Part shown: positions 1 to 11,853 of the stretch, piece after piece
Layout: every line of letters begins with the position of its first letter
Numbering within the stretch: the first letter of the stretch is position 1
NCBI RefSeq assembly: GCF_000281045.1
Contig: NW_008246073.1
Coordinates: forward strand, 760,213-824,212
Source: Saprolegnia diclina VS20
Taxonomy: Eukaryota; Oomycota; Saprolegniomycetes; Saprolegniales; Saprolegniaceae
Length of the DNA: 64,000 nt
Direction of reading: 5' to 3'
Translations under genes and position numbers: made by a program
Notes under the pieces: model-generated
Told to the model about the DNA's origin: nothing
Databases searched by the model: none
Seen by the model: only the letters and a program-made list of their open reading frames with translations

Positions 1-31
1 TTTCAGCGTCTTCATCATGTGCTGGCAACGT

Positions 32-96
32 ACACCGGGGTACAGAAGGATGCAGCAATCGTTCTGTACCCCGGTGTCCGACACAGCCTGTGTCGG
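32..96. repeat. Two adjacent perfect inverted repeats (tandem hairpins)
   Basis: Bases 32-47 are the exact reverse complement of 62-77 (16-bp stem, 14-nt loop). Immediately after, 78-86 is the exact reverse complement of 88-96 (9-bp stem, single-base loop). The two sit back to back about 75 bp upstream of the ATG at 170. They could fold in DNA or in the 5' leader RNA of the ankyrin/ARM gene, or belong to the 3' end of a gene outside the window. The pairing is directly visible; any role is inference. Confidence 0.8.
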
Positions 97-169
97 ATAG
101 TCAGCTGGTGCTGCCACGTAAGTTGCGTGTGCTTAGATTGTTGCCTCCAGCGAAAGGTCGCCGGACCGG

Positions 170-3100
170 ATGCCAGAGAAGGCGCTGAACAAGGACGAGG
201 CCGTCAAGGCCTACTGGGTGCTCGTGCTCAAGCAAGATGTACCTGGGGTCGACGCGATCGTGAGTCGGTATCACAAATTCCTTCCGCCGGACCTTCGGTA
301 CCCCCCAATGCTCTACTGCACTGCGCTCCACGTTGCCGTGCAAAAGAACAACGAGCCCCTCGCGGCTCTCTTTCTGCGGCTCGGCGTGCACATCAATGCT
401 CAAAACAAGGTTCTTACACAGCGCGAATGAGCCCCATTCGTACTTCGTGTAGGCGGGGGCGACAGCGCTGCACCTCGCGTGTCGACTGGGCTTTGTAAGC
501 ATGGTCACCTTTCTTCTCCGGAATGGCGCTGACTATGCCGTGCTCGATACAGTACTACTTGCGAGTCTTCGGCAAACTTGGTATCTCAAGAACGGTGTTA
601 TAGCAAATGCATTCGCCGTTCGAGGTTGCGACGTGGTCTGTCCTGCAAGATGCGCTTCTCTCGCCTCTCCAGACCCAAGCCGCCGCCCTTTTGGCCAGCG
701 AGGCCTGCGCTGTACAGCCTGCTTTCAAGGCCTTTTCGTTTCATAAACGAAGCTAGTGCGATGACGCTGCTCGCCTTCAGAGCGAGATTGGTCGCGCCAA
801 GACGGCCTTAGAAGGGCTGCACATGGAGTGGGATGACATTCAAAGCCAAGGGTTGGAAGAATGGATGGTGCGTCTTCGTCATCTCGAACGAAAGAGCTTG
901 TGGACCTGATGGAGCGTAGGCGTACCGTGAGCAGTCGGATATGGAAGATGCGTTGCGCCTCGAATTGATCGAGTTGCGACGAACGTTGCAGCACTGCGAT
1001 GCCGACCGAGAGACAAAGACCGAGCACGGTTCGCCAGTAGCTCGGTGAAAAATCGCCTGAGGGAATGAAATTAGGGGCCGAGCAGCATGCCCAGCTGGAG
1101 GAAGTGCTTGGGCGGTATCGCGTCGCCCTCGACCGCACGGCGGGTGCAACGAACGAGCTCCATCACCAGCAAGATCTGCTCGCAACCGCGTACAGCGTCA
1201 AGGTACAATTCCCCGAGTAGTCCGACAAGACACACACAATGTCGTAGAGGGCCAAGTGGACCATTTACTCGGACAAGCTCGGTGTCGTCGATGCCATGGA
1301 GAACGCCCCGAACGATATCGACGTGCAGCTCTGGGGCGCAAACCTCCTCTCCCACCTCGCCCACGGTACGTCCAAAACCATGCTACGTAATTTGACGAAA
1401 ATACTAGATCCGCAGACACCCCACGAGCTCCTCGTCAAGCAGAATATGCTACATACCGTGCGCGACACGATGGAGCGATTCCCTTTTCACGCCAAGATCC
1501 AGGTTGCTGCACGGGCTCTTGTCGTGATACTCACGTCAAAACGCCCAAAGGAGCACGCGATTGAAGCCATCGGCGCCCTCTGTGATGCACTCCGTAGGCA
1601 GTAGTGTATAGATTGTGTGTCTCTAAAGATCAAGTAGCTACGGCATGCGAGCTCTGCATGCAAGAACGCTACATTGAAAACATCCAAGCCGCCCAGCGCC
1701 AGTTCACGCCCGACGATGCCTTTGCCAGGTACATTCTAGCGCCGCCTCGACCACATCCATAGAGCTTCTCTTGTCTAGTCATTGTGTCTACGCCCTGCGC
1801 GCGCTACTCATGCCCCGAACGCCGTCGACGCACCCCGTGTCCCAAGTGCACCTCAAGTTCATGTGCAAATTTTGCGCCGACGACAATGCCTTTGTCGTCG
1901 ATTTGCTCGCCAAGTGCCGGAGCTCCAAGCTCGTAGACTCGCGCGCTCGAGATGAGAACTTATAGCTTCGTAGGTACTCTACCACGATGTGTTGCCCGAC
2001 CTCGCTGGACTTTTGTTTGTCCTCGCAAAGTACAACGCTCGCCACGTCTTTTTAGAGCGTGACGCGCTGGGGTACACCAAGAATTCATTTTTTGTGAGCT
2101 ATTACGTTTCATGTAGGCTTCGCACCGTCCTCGACATCCTCGTGCAAGTCTCTGTCGATGAGGAAACCGTGCGCAACCTCTTGGGTATCGCCTCGCTCTT
2201 GTCGCTCGCAGGTCGCTGCATGAAGTTTGGAGCGAGCTTGCTCAATCAACCTGCCTTGCAGATGTGCGAAGCCCCGAAGAAGACACGCTGCCGTCGTGCT
2301 ACATTTCATTTGGGTTGCCCAAGGTGCGGCCTTTTGTTGTGGCTCTCGGTGACACTATGGTAGGTGATTCCGCTCATTCAAAAATACGCTGGGAACCCGG
2401 ACGTTGTCATGTGGGGCATTCGCTTCCTTCGCAATTTGGCCGAGCGCGACGGTAGCTCTGTGTCTAGAATGTCGATGCTTTAGTGTGTTGTCTAGTCGTT
2501 GCCAAAGACCAAGTGAGTCGCAGCGGCATTGAACATATCCTCACTGACCTCATTGCCGCGTGCGCGTCGACGTCGATGCGAATCTCGATTTTGCAACTCA
2601 TCCACGTGGCGTTTGTGACCAACTATGACCGTAATGCCCCTAGTTTCATTGATGTCTGTTTGACGTCAAGGACGTAGGGCTGAGCCAAGTCGAAGAGCTC
2701 TCAACCATGGTGCTGGACAGTGTCCGCGACTGCTTCTTGACACATCAACACAGCGTGACTCTGCAGGAGTGGGCCCTGAAAAGCCTCGTCGTCGCGTGCA
2801 AGCATCGTGCGTCACCGACAACGAAAGCTGCGTCGTTTTCATGCAATTGGTCGTAGCATCAAACCTCGCGTACCTCATGGCGTCCCGCGACGACCTCGAG
2901 GCGTGTCTCATGGACATCTTGTTACCTCTCGCGCGTCAAGCGCCCGAGATCTTTGACGCGCGGCGTTACAACACGCTTTTGCTCTGGGGGCTCCGCTTCC
3001 TCCTCCTCTACTACGAATATGGTCCGATGCTATCACCGTAGCGGGTATGTTGACAGTCGATGCTGAAATGTAGAAGGGAATGCGGGCTCGTCGCTGCACG

Positions 3101-3255
3101 ACCTTGCAAACTCGCACGATGCGTGCAGCGTCCTCTTTGCAATCGACAGCTTTTGCGACAAGCACCGCGAGCCGACGACAGCAACAATCACCAACCTCGT
3201 CACGGTGCTTCGGACAGTCGTGCGGTGCACGTGCCGTCAACGGTCTCTCCCGTAA
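170..3255 (+). CDS. Ankyrin / coiled-coil / armadillo-type repeat protein (many exons)
   Basis: The ATG at 170 opens an ankyrin unit (TALHVAVQKNNEPLAALFLRLG). After an intron ending near 460 it continues with a second unit (ATALHLACRLGFVSMVTFLL). A charged coiled-coil stretch follows (about 770-1200), and then a long alpha-helical series resembling armadillo/HEAT repeats (for example DIDVQLWGANLLSHLAH, PDVVMWGIRFLRNLAERD, LQEWALKSLVVACKH). The segments lie in different frames, joined by at least a dozen introns of about 42-55 nt with GT...TAG ends. I could not make the join near 2200-2230 work cleanly, and the last exon may continue past 3255 to about 3475. The protein is probably a cytoplasmic scaffold. 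Similar ankyrin-ARM architectures occur in flagellar and scaffold proteins, but no specific function can be assigned. Confidence 0.7.
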
Positions 3256-3812
3256 CGTATTGCCACGTCATCCTTGTCAGTGAAGTAAGCATGTGCCAAT
3301 GTTGATCATTTAAGATTGTTGGATTCTTTGGCGTCCTCGACAACAACGTCGTCGCCGTAGTGTTTCCCATATATGGACGCCGGTCGGCCCCGTATATGGA
3401 CGTCGGTGGGTTGTTTAGGACTCGAAAAAGTCGATCGAATTGATGGGAACGTTGTGTCAATCCACCTTTCGAGTTGAAACAAATCGCGAAAAAAAGCCAA
3501 AAATATTCCGAAATAAATGTGTAGTCCTTGCGCTAGTTCTCGGCAATGTCGCTGTGGTTTTCGCACGCGCATTGCTTGATAATACCATGGAGCGTTGACT
3601 GGACTGGTGGAACAGCTATATTTCAAGCCCTGTGTCATGTCCTTGATGGAATCAACCATGAATTAGCATCTCTTTTATGGCGACCGCGACTGAACTCTTC
3701 GAGTACGACTCACTCCATTCTCTTCAAGGGAATAAACAATATGGATTTTATTTCCTTGATCTTGTTTCACGGACGACTTTAAAACGCAGAATATGACATG
3801 CAGATGTTGTCT
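3256..3812. other. Intergenic, convergent
   Basis: This is the 3' space between the ankyrin/ARM gene and the coiled-coil gene on the minus strand. A possible extra terminal exon of the upstream gene lies at about 3315-3475. A short direct repeat (ATATGGACG(C/T)CGGT) occurs at about 3370-3410. No other gene is visible. Confidence 0.5.
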
Positions 3813-5543
3813 TTAGCCACGCCAAAACTTGGTGTGCGCTTCGGGGTTCCGGCTGAGCTGGTCGTCGTTGAGCGGCACAACGTAGCCTGGTTGGCGCGCC
3901 GCGCTAAAGTACCCAAGAAGAGCGGCATCGCGCGCCGACGCGAGGCGGTACCCATACACATGTGGCTGCGCGGCATCGCCATCGTAGTGGTCGCCCTCAC
4001 GCGTGCGAATGCCCGAGAGCTGCAGAATGCCCACGTCCGTCCATGGCACGTCTTTGGGCAAGCGGCATTCGATGGGCACCGGGCGCCGCGACCGCTCGAG
4101 CGTCGATGCCGTCGGTGTCTTTTTGTTGAACCAATGAAACATGGCAAAGTCTGCGAACGGCATGCATCCCGTCATCTTTTCGATCGCGGCCTCACGTTTC
4201 ACGTAATCGCGTCGGCCAAAGAACGTGACAATTTGGGCGACGAGGCTAGCTGTCGACGCGTCATCGTCCGATGGCACGCCACGCTCGTACGGCGGCGTGC
4301 TTAGAAACTCGAGCACGCCACGCACGAGGCACTCGCTAAAGACCGACGCGCCATGGCGCGTCATCGCGCAGAGCTGCTCTTCGTACGCAAAGACGAGGCC
4401 GCGCGCGACCGTGTCGCAGATCTATGCAGGTATTCAGATCAAGTACGAGATAGCGAAGCGTACTTCATCCATTTCGGAAAAGCTGTTGGCGTTCGACGTT
4501 ATGTTGGCGACGCGGTCTTCTTCGCGCTTGTCTGAGAGCGCTTGGACACGGTTCGTAATGCACCCGAGCACCAAGTTGGCGCCAGGAAACGGCACTGACT
4601 CGCTCAGAAGCGTCATGTACTGCGCAGCACGGTCGCCGTCCGAGTACTTTTCACGCGTGACCATGCCGCTCGCGAGCGCTTTGGACGCGACAAACACCTC
4701 GTTGACCTTGGAAAAGATCGTCGAGTAGACCATTGCGTACGTCGGGTTCTCTTCAATGTACTGCTTCTCGCGCAAGTCGGCTTGCTTGGCGTCGTACTCG
4801 GCCATGAGGAGCTGGGACTGCGCCTGGAGCGCGTAAATCTGCGTACACATGTCTTCGGTCATCTCGGACGCGCTCTTGGCCTCGTCTCGGATCGCAGCAA
4901 TGCTCTTGTCAAAGTCGGCCTTGCGCTCGCGAGCCTCGGTCTTCAAGACGTCGATTTGGCCTGCGAGCGCTTGCGTCGTCGCCTTCAACGTCACTACGTC
5001 TTGCTGCACAGTCTGCAATCCCTCTTCCAGCTGGCGTTGGTCTGCAGGACGTCGCATGAGAATGCATAGCTATGGCGTCATAGTCGTACCGCGCACTTTT
5101 TTCTCCTCCAAAAGGCGGTTGATGGTTTCGATCTTGGTGTCAATCGCCCGCGTGTTGCGCTGAAAGTTCTGCTCCGAAAAGGTCTTTTGCTGCTCGATCA
5201 TGCGCAGCTGCGCTTGCACCGACTGCTTCATGGCCGGCGCGGCCGTTGCCATTTGCCGCTTGAACATGTCGGTGCGCTGGGTAAAGCTCATGGCCTCGGT
5301 GCGGTTGATCGTGACCTAGCCGCGCGGTCCATCATCGACGCCCATGCGTCGCAGGCGTACCAGTTTGTCGCGCTTGGCGCGGAGCTCGTCGATCGCTGCC
5401 CAGAGCTCTTCACTCGAGTCCTCTAGCGTCCACTCGCGGTCGTCTGCCATCTTGATTTCCTTTTCAACTTTGCCTGGCCTCAGATCTTGGATTGTCGTTA
5501 CCAACCCGTTCCAAAACGCGCGCCTCGAAACGCTGACGCCCAT
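3813..5543 (-). CDS. Unrecognised coiled-coil protein, 531 aa, 4 exons
   Basis: The ATG lies at 5543-5541 and the stop at 3813. Introns at 5316-5360, 5042-5089 and 4422-4463 (45, 48 and 42 nt) give an exon sum of 1,596 nt, exactly 532 codons. The N-terminal half is strongly heptad-like and charged (RMIEQQKTFSEQNFQRNTR, then QLEEGLQTVQQDVVTLK...). The centre and C-terminus are more globular and include a WFNKKTP segment and several Asp-rich loops. There is no signal peptide or transmembrane helix. I do not recognise a named domain. The product is probably a cytoplasmic structural or adaptor protein conserved among oomycetes, but that is inference. Confidence 0.75.
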
Positions 5544-6424
5544 TGGTACATCAAACGAGCCAATCCACGCTCATGTAAAAAGCGCTTGAAAACATTCGAG
5601 CGTGCTCGCTTTAATCGCTTGATGTGCAACGCTTTTTATATTCGTGACTGGAGCGTGGCACGCCCACAACCCGGCTACGAGACTTCCTTCTTCTTCTTTG
5701 TTGTTGTCATCTGGACGTTTGGAGCCTGTGGATCCTTTGTCACGTGTAGTCGCTCCACGAAGGCCAGTGCAGTGACGACGCGCGTCCAGCACGCCCATCC
5801 TGTCCTCAAGGGTCAGTGCTCTCTGCCGTGTGTCACTGTAGCAGCAGGTCGAACGGCCGCCATGTCCCCATGGTTGTCTTCTTCGTGGGCACTCGTTGCA
5901 TTGGAAGCCTGCAATGCTCTGTGGATACCAGTCCCTTCTAGATTTGAAGTGGCTTTGGAACACCATGCCAGGTACGCTCCCACGAGCGAGAAAATACTGA
6001 AGTACCGGTACGTCCGACAGCCTTTCTACACATCTCGCGCCGCTTGCCTGGCACCCATGCACCGATTGGAGGAAGGCGGCGGAGACATCGGAATCCAAGC
6101 CCCGCGTAGTACTATTTACGAAGGGGGCAGCGTCTCTTCGACTATGCAAAACCGATTATCGCGTGTACTGTACGACCGAGCGGCCCGTCCCTACAAAGTA
6201 TCGTTGGTCGGCAAACCATCGCGTTCGGCGAGGGCGTTCTCATAGTTAGTCGACGGCTTGTACTAAATTGCACTTCCATCGAACGCGTTGGTTTGGAACG
6301 GCCGGAGATCTTGGTCGCCCTATTTTTTGTCGCCCATACAAAACCCAAGAGCTTTCCGCGGGGCGTAAGCAGAGGGTGGATCTCAGACGGCGATTTTTCC
6401 CAGACAGCGCCAACCCGACGCAGC
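5544..6424. other. Divergent intergenic region, 0.9 kb
   Basis: This is the shared upstream region of the coiled-coil gene (minus) and the calcineurin-type phosphatase (plus). CCAAT-type motifs occur close to the coiled-coil start (ATTGG at 5542-5546, CCAAT near 5560). Open frames of 190-250 codons cross it on both strands, but their composition looks random and no domain is seen. Confidence 0.5.
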
Positions 6425-9023
6425 ATGAAGCTCGCGGCCTTCCTGAGCTCGACGCCATCGTCGCGCCCGACGATGAAGAAGATGGAGCCGCCCCCGTCGG
6501 CGCTGCAGAAGGACTGGGAGAAGAAGAGCGCGCTCGAGACGATCGCGATCGGTACGTCGGTCGACGACGCTGGCCCATGATGCCATCCATGCTCCTAGAT
6601 GAGAAGGCGATCAACTACTTCCGGAAGCTTCCGATAACGACATGCGTCATGGAAGGACGCATGATGAAGTACGACCTCGAGCCCATGTTTGTGCGCAATG
6701 CGTTCCGGCATGGCAACAGCCTCTCGGTCACGGCCGCGCTCGACCTCATTGCGCAGGGAACGGAGATCATGACGACCGAGTTCAACATCCTCAAGCTCCA
6801 AGCGCCCATGATCGGTAGGCCAAGAATGAGCTTGCGAGGAAGCTCATCGTACGTTATGTAGTCGTCGGCGACTTGCACGGCCAGTTCTTCGACTTGCTGC
6901 ATTTGCTGCATGTCCATGGCGACCCGAGCCCGACGAACCAGTATTTATTCCTTGGCGACTACGTGGATCGTGGTCCGTCGTCGTGCGAGATCATGCTGCT
7001 CCTCCTTGCGTACAAGATCAAGTTTCCCAAGTTCGTGCACCTCCTCCGTGGCAACCACGAGTGCCGGAGCGTGAGCACGCACTACGGGTTCCGCGACGAG
7101 TGTCTCCGCAAGTATGGCCTCCTCGTGTACAACCGCATGGTCGCATGCTTTGAGAGCATGCCCCTCGCCGCGACGATCGAGACGTCGTACGGAACGCTTC
7201 TTGCGCTGCACGGCGGCCTCTCACCCGACATTGACACGGTCGACGAGATCAACGACCTCGACCGGTTCGTCGAGCCCAAGCCGTCGGGACCACTCTGCGA
7301 TATCTTGTGGTCGGACCCGTCCAAGGACACAGACCAGCACGACGACTGGGCGCCCAACCCGATCCGCGGCTGCTCGTACATGTTCAGCGAGCACCTCGTC
7401 CGGTCATTTCTCCAGCGCAACAAACTCCTCTCCATCATCCGTGCGCACGAGGTAGAGCATTGAGCTTCGGTGATTGAGGATGCTCATGGCATGACATTCA
7501 GATGGAAGAAACGGGCTTTTACGAACACTACGCCAAGGGCGTCTCGCTCGACGACTTTCCGCCCGTCGTCACCGTCTTCTCCGCGCCCGAGTACTGCAAC
7601 GTGTACTCCAACATGGTACGTTCATCGCTATTGACGCATGACATTGACGTCTGAGCCTAGGGCGCGACGCTCTACTTGACGTACGAATGGACGGGCCAGC
7701 TCGAATTCGTCCAGCACAAGCGTGCCCACACGGAGAGCAAGATCACGCACGCGAGCGAGGTCAACGCCGTCTCCGAGTTCCTCGCCGAGACGCTCCCGTT
7801 TTTGCCCATTTCGTTCTTGCAGCTCGTATCGCTCTGCAGCCGTCTCGGTCCTGGTCTCCACGTCGTGCGCTCGTGCAATGCGTCGACGGCTCTCTTACCG
7901 AGCAAAAAGAAGAAACCGCATATGTTTGCGACCGGAGGCTTCATCTCCAAGCTCATGGCGCGACGCAAGTCGTCGCGCGCCGAGCGAGAGGAGCCCGAGA
8001 TGCCGCCACCGCCGATCCAGACGCGACCCAAGGTCGCTGCGCCGCGCAGCAACAAGTCCATCAGCACGACGCCCGTGAGCAAGCGCGGATCGGGCTTTGT
8101 CCCGCCTTCCGAAATGCACCCTGCGGCAGTGCAGCCCCAGCAAAAAGTATGGTTTACCGCTCGAGCACTAGCTCACACGTTTACATCGCGTAGATTGCAT
8201 GCATCAAGGTGTCGTCGCGCATTGCCGAGCTTCAAAATCAGATTTTCCAGAGCGGGTCGCGCCCGGGCCTACCCATGTGCCAACCGACAAAGACATCCCC
8301 GCAAGACGACGACGACAGCGCGACGCAGGACGAGGAAGAAGAAGAGGTGCTGCCCAAGCGCCGCACCCGTTCGTTCCATGCCGTCGACAGTCAAGACACG
8401 CGCGTGGCCCAGATCCGTCGACAATGGCAGATCAAGGCAAACGAAGAATCGGAGAAGCACCGCGTCGCGTCGTCCGTGCCGTCGCGCGTCTTTTTACACC
8501 AGCGGCGCCCGAGCGTCGACAAGCTCACGGGCCAGATCGACATTATGAACGTGCTCCAAGTCTGGGAGCAGCGCAAGAACAACATTCAGAGCGCCCACGC
8601 AGCGATCGAGACGGAGACGGTTCCTGTATACAAGAAGGTAGTCGCTCGTGTTTGCCGTGTCGTATTCTCACGGGATGCTATAGCAAATGGGCGCCGACGT
8701 CTTTACGGACGAGGAATGGCGAGCTCTTAAGCTCTACTTTTACATGGCCACACGGGACGACCAAGGGCAACTGACCAAGAAGAAGCTCGGGTTGCTGCTG
8801 GCCGACCAAGATAAAGGTACATTTTTGAGTTTGAAATAACATGCATTGACGCGAGTGTCGACTAGATGCGTATGCGACCCAAGACGAACTGTCGACCATC
8901 CTCGGGGCCATGGACAGCGACGAAGACGGCGTGATTGGCGAAGCCGATTTTTTGCATTTTGCGTATCGGGCCAAACAGTCGGAGATGCGCCAGCCACACC
9001 TCGTGCGACGCTTCTCGGGGTAA
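6425..9023 (+). CDS. Calcineurin-type (PP2B) Ser/Thr phosphatase with C-terminal EF hand
   Basis: Eight exons, with introns at 6552-6598, 6815-6861, 7452-7501, 7616-7660, 8147-8193, 8638-8683 and 8817-8865, sum to 756 codons (755 aa). The PPP catalytic core is complete: GDLHG near residue 117, GDYVDRG near 146, GNHE near 178, LHGG near 230, RAHE near 307 and SAPEYCNVYSN. The WSDP...RGCSYMFS block and the VYSN ending are PP2B-like rather than PP1/PP2A-like. After the core comes a basic, Pro/Ser-rich linker with an acidic run (DDDD, EEEEEE). Residues 720-731 (DSDEDGVIGEAD) then form a plausible EF-hand loop, with Asp at position 12, and a degenerate partner lies before it. Calcineurin A normally takes Ca2+ through a separate B subunit, so a built-in EF hand suggests direct Ca2+ sensing. 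Met17 (6473) is an alternative start. Confidence 0.9.
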
Positions 9024-9059
9024 CGACGTCGCAACTTATTTTCTTATCTATGCTTATGC

Positions 9060-11122
9060 TCAAGCGTGTTGTTGATTCCTCGCACGCATGGTCACGTTGA
9101 ACGTCTTGACGCCGACCGTGCCGGGTACAGTGTACGCGCCAGGCCCAATGAGCTGGTGCGGCTTGGTCGGCTTGCGCTCAAAGCGCTGCTGAAGCGGCAG
9201 CGTAGACCGGATCGTATTTGCGCGCGTCCGGAAGCTCGGTGCCCCAACAACTTGGTCGCGCGGCGAAGCAACCTCATACTGACCCGGCCCCGGTACTTCG
9301 CGGTACATGGTCTCGGCGCCAATCTCGCTTCGCGGGCCCTGGCTCAGGAAGGGCACCTTCAAGAACGGATTCGTCGCGACGCGGTGTGGTGGGACGTTGA
9401 CGAGGTCGTAGTCGCCGACGGCCGGCGCCGCGCACTCGCCAACGATATGGAACTGCGGTGCATGGTTGTGGCCCTTCGGAAACCTACGAGACGGTTGTGT
9501 TTCGCGTTTGCATCCAACCGTACCGGCTCGTCGTCGACCGAAAGGCCGATGAGGTGTAGACGCGCGGGCGGCGAACACCAGGCGGCAAGGGTTCGACCAC
9601 GTTCGAGTCGGCCGTGTACTTGCCGGGACCTGGCAGCTGCTCTTCGGCCTCGAGCACCTCGGGTGTGAGGTTCCAGAGGAAGCGCTCGGTCGTCGAGCCA
9701 AAGACGCCGTTGCGGCCGACATGCTGCTTTATGCGCACCGCCTTTTCGAGCGTGAGGTCGTGGCCGGCGGGGCTGTACGTGCCCGGGCCCTACACATCAA
9801 GTATCGGCGGCTCGAAGCAGAACGAGTGTTGAGATACGTACGGTCGCGTACGCGGGCTTGGTTTTCGCCAAGCACGGTCGTTCCGAAATGGCTTGGAACC
9901 CGACTGCGTCGTCGCGAAAACTCTTTTTCGAGTGCAATCGGCGCCGCTGGTCGTACGTCTTCTTGTCGACGTACGTACCGGGACCCGGCGTTTGATTGTA
10001 CGTGGGCTGAATAAACGGTGTGTTGATGTTGGACGCAATGTCGGTGCGGCCCGCCGTGGACCCAAACTGCTCCTTCTTGACGCCTTGGACCTACACATTG
10101 GTTCGTCTGTGTGTTTGTTTCGACAGTCGTCGTTGACCTTGGGCTTTGGGTTGTGGCTTTGCTCTTGGAGCGCCAGCAAAAGGGCTTTCTCTTCGTCCTT
10201 CTCGATACGTCGTGGCTCGGGTAGAATCGGCACCTTGGACGCAAAGACAGCGTTGGGTCGGTCGCTCTGTGGTGCCTGCGGCCGCAACTTTGGCGCGTAC
10301 GTACCGGGGCCCTACAATAGTGTTGCGAAACTATTGCAATATGTCGGCTGCGCAAACGTACAGGCACGTCTATTCGCGGTGAGAGCTCTTCCCAGACCTC
10401 GCGCTTCACAGTCGACTTGAGACTGGGCACGGTCGTCGCCATATCTGCGGTCGGCTCCTTCCGCACGTTGTACCCCGCGGGCCCCACCGTGTCTTGGCCC
10501 AAGCCTGAGTACGTCGACGCTGGCGCCGTGTGTCGCTTCAAGACGCCGTTTTCATCGGCCGTGTAGCCGTAGCTTTGGTCCTTTCGTGGAATCGTGGGCA
10601 CGCCTCGCTGCATCCCAGGTGTGTTGTACTGCAGCGGACGCGACGGCACAGGTGCCGCGTGCGCCGGCAGCTGCTCAATCTCGGCCGTGTAGGTCCCAGG
10701 CCCAGGATTGTCTTGTACGGTCGACGCCATGTAGATGGAAGACCCCGGGGCATGCGGTGCAAACCGTGACACTTTGGTTGCAAAGGCGTTCATGGCGGTG
10801 CCGCTGCCATGCCCCGCGTCCTTGACGTAGGCCCCGGGGCCTATGACATGCCTCAGTTGCTACCCCTCCTAAATTGCATGTACCTGGTGTCATGGCCGAC
10901 GTGCCCGTGTTCTTGTTCAAGTTGCGCTTGTCCGAGCTGCTGAACGCCGAGTAGCTACTCACGACCCAACATTAGGCACGACACTGCAGTCGGTCAGGCT
11001 GCCCACCTCGGCTGAACGGTCTTGGCAAGCAGGTCTGGTGGAGCGTACGCGCCAGGGCCGACGACCTCGGGCGTAAACTTGGTCGAGAACGACGTCTTGC
11101 GCTGGGATCGGGTCGTCGCCAT
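9060..11122 (-). CDS. Sperm-tail PG-rich repeat (STPGR/SHIPPO) protein, flagellar
   Basis: Seven exons (11122-11007, 10954-10884, 10840-10362, 10311-10138, 10090-9842, 9789-9524, 9483-9060) sum to 593 codons. About ten PGPG-Y type repeats are visible: VGPGAY, PGPGAY, PGPGTY, VGPAGY, PGPGTY, PGPGTY, GPGTYSP, PGPGKY, PGPGQY and IGPGAY. These are spaced 40-70 residues apart with basic, low-complexity linkers. STPGR proteins associate with axonemal or basal-body microtubules in flagellated eukaryotes. Here the protein would fit the biflagellate zoospore stage, which is inference. Three introns interrupt the repeat motif itself. The stop lies 36 bp from the stop of the convergent phosphatase gene. 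Confidence 0.88.
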
Positions 11123-11853
11123 CGCACTCGCCGCTGTGCGTCGTTGTGCCACCTAAAAATACAGCCAACGCTTGATTGGGCATACGTGGCACGCTCCGCG
11201 GCCAGCGCGCAGAAAAGGCGACCCAGCATATCCGTGCGACGGTTGGCTGCATCGTGTTGTCAGCCGCCTCTCTACGTTCGATGGTCGGCCCCGCGCTGGC
11301 CCGTGAGAGGCACGCCAGCCTTCTTCTGTGCTTGGCGCCCTGTCTTGCCACGGGTTCTTCAAGCAGTTGTGCGGCGTGATCTCCTGCTCTGAAGCACGCT
11401 TGGATGTTACATCCATCGCGCTATGTGGCCACACTCTGTCGTCCTATGATCCAGTGTCGTTGCCGACTAAGATCAGCACGTCCTTACATAGCGTCTCGGC
11501 CGAGGCGGCGCCGCCCGAACGGCCTTTCCCGTGCGCTCGGTGTGTAATGTCGTGTGACCAACGGCCGTTCGAAAACTTCGATGCAGCATACAAAATGCAA
11601 GACGAAGATCGAAGATATGTGGCCAACTTCGCCGGCTGGGTGCTTGATTTGGCATTTCTGTGTACACGCCAACTTCTCCCTTCTCGTCGAGACGGGCAAA
11701 AGCGCAGCCGCAGCCAAGACGACGCGGCCCCTCTCGTACATGACCAGCGTCGCACTCGGCAAAGAATCTCTCTTTCTCGCCAGCCCGCACGTGTCCTTCC
11801 TCGCCCTTGCGCAGTCGCTCCGTATACCCCACACACCGTGCAGCAAGTCCAGC
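11123..11853. other. Divergent intergenic region, 0.7 kb
   Basis: The region lies between the STPGR start (minus) and the PP2C start (plus). The PP2C reading frame stays open upstream to ATGs at 11740 and 11581, so part of this stretch may be coding or 5' leader. No separate gene is supported. Confidence 0.5.

Noticed and set aside
5487-6245. A 252-codon plus-strand open frame upstream of the calcineurin-type gene
   Set aside because: It begins inside the minus-strand coiled-coil gene, has no domain or splice logic, and shows random-looking composition.
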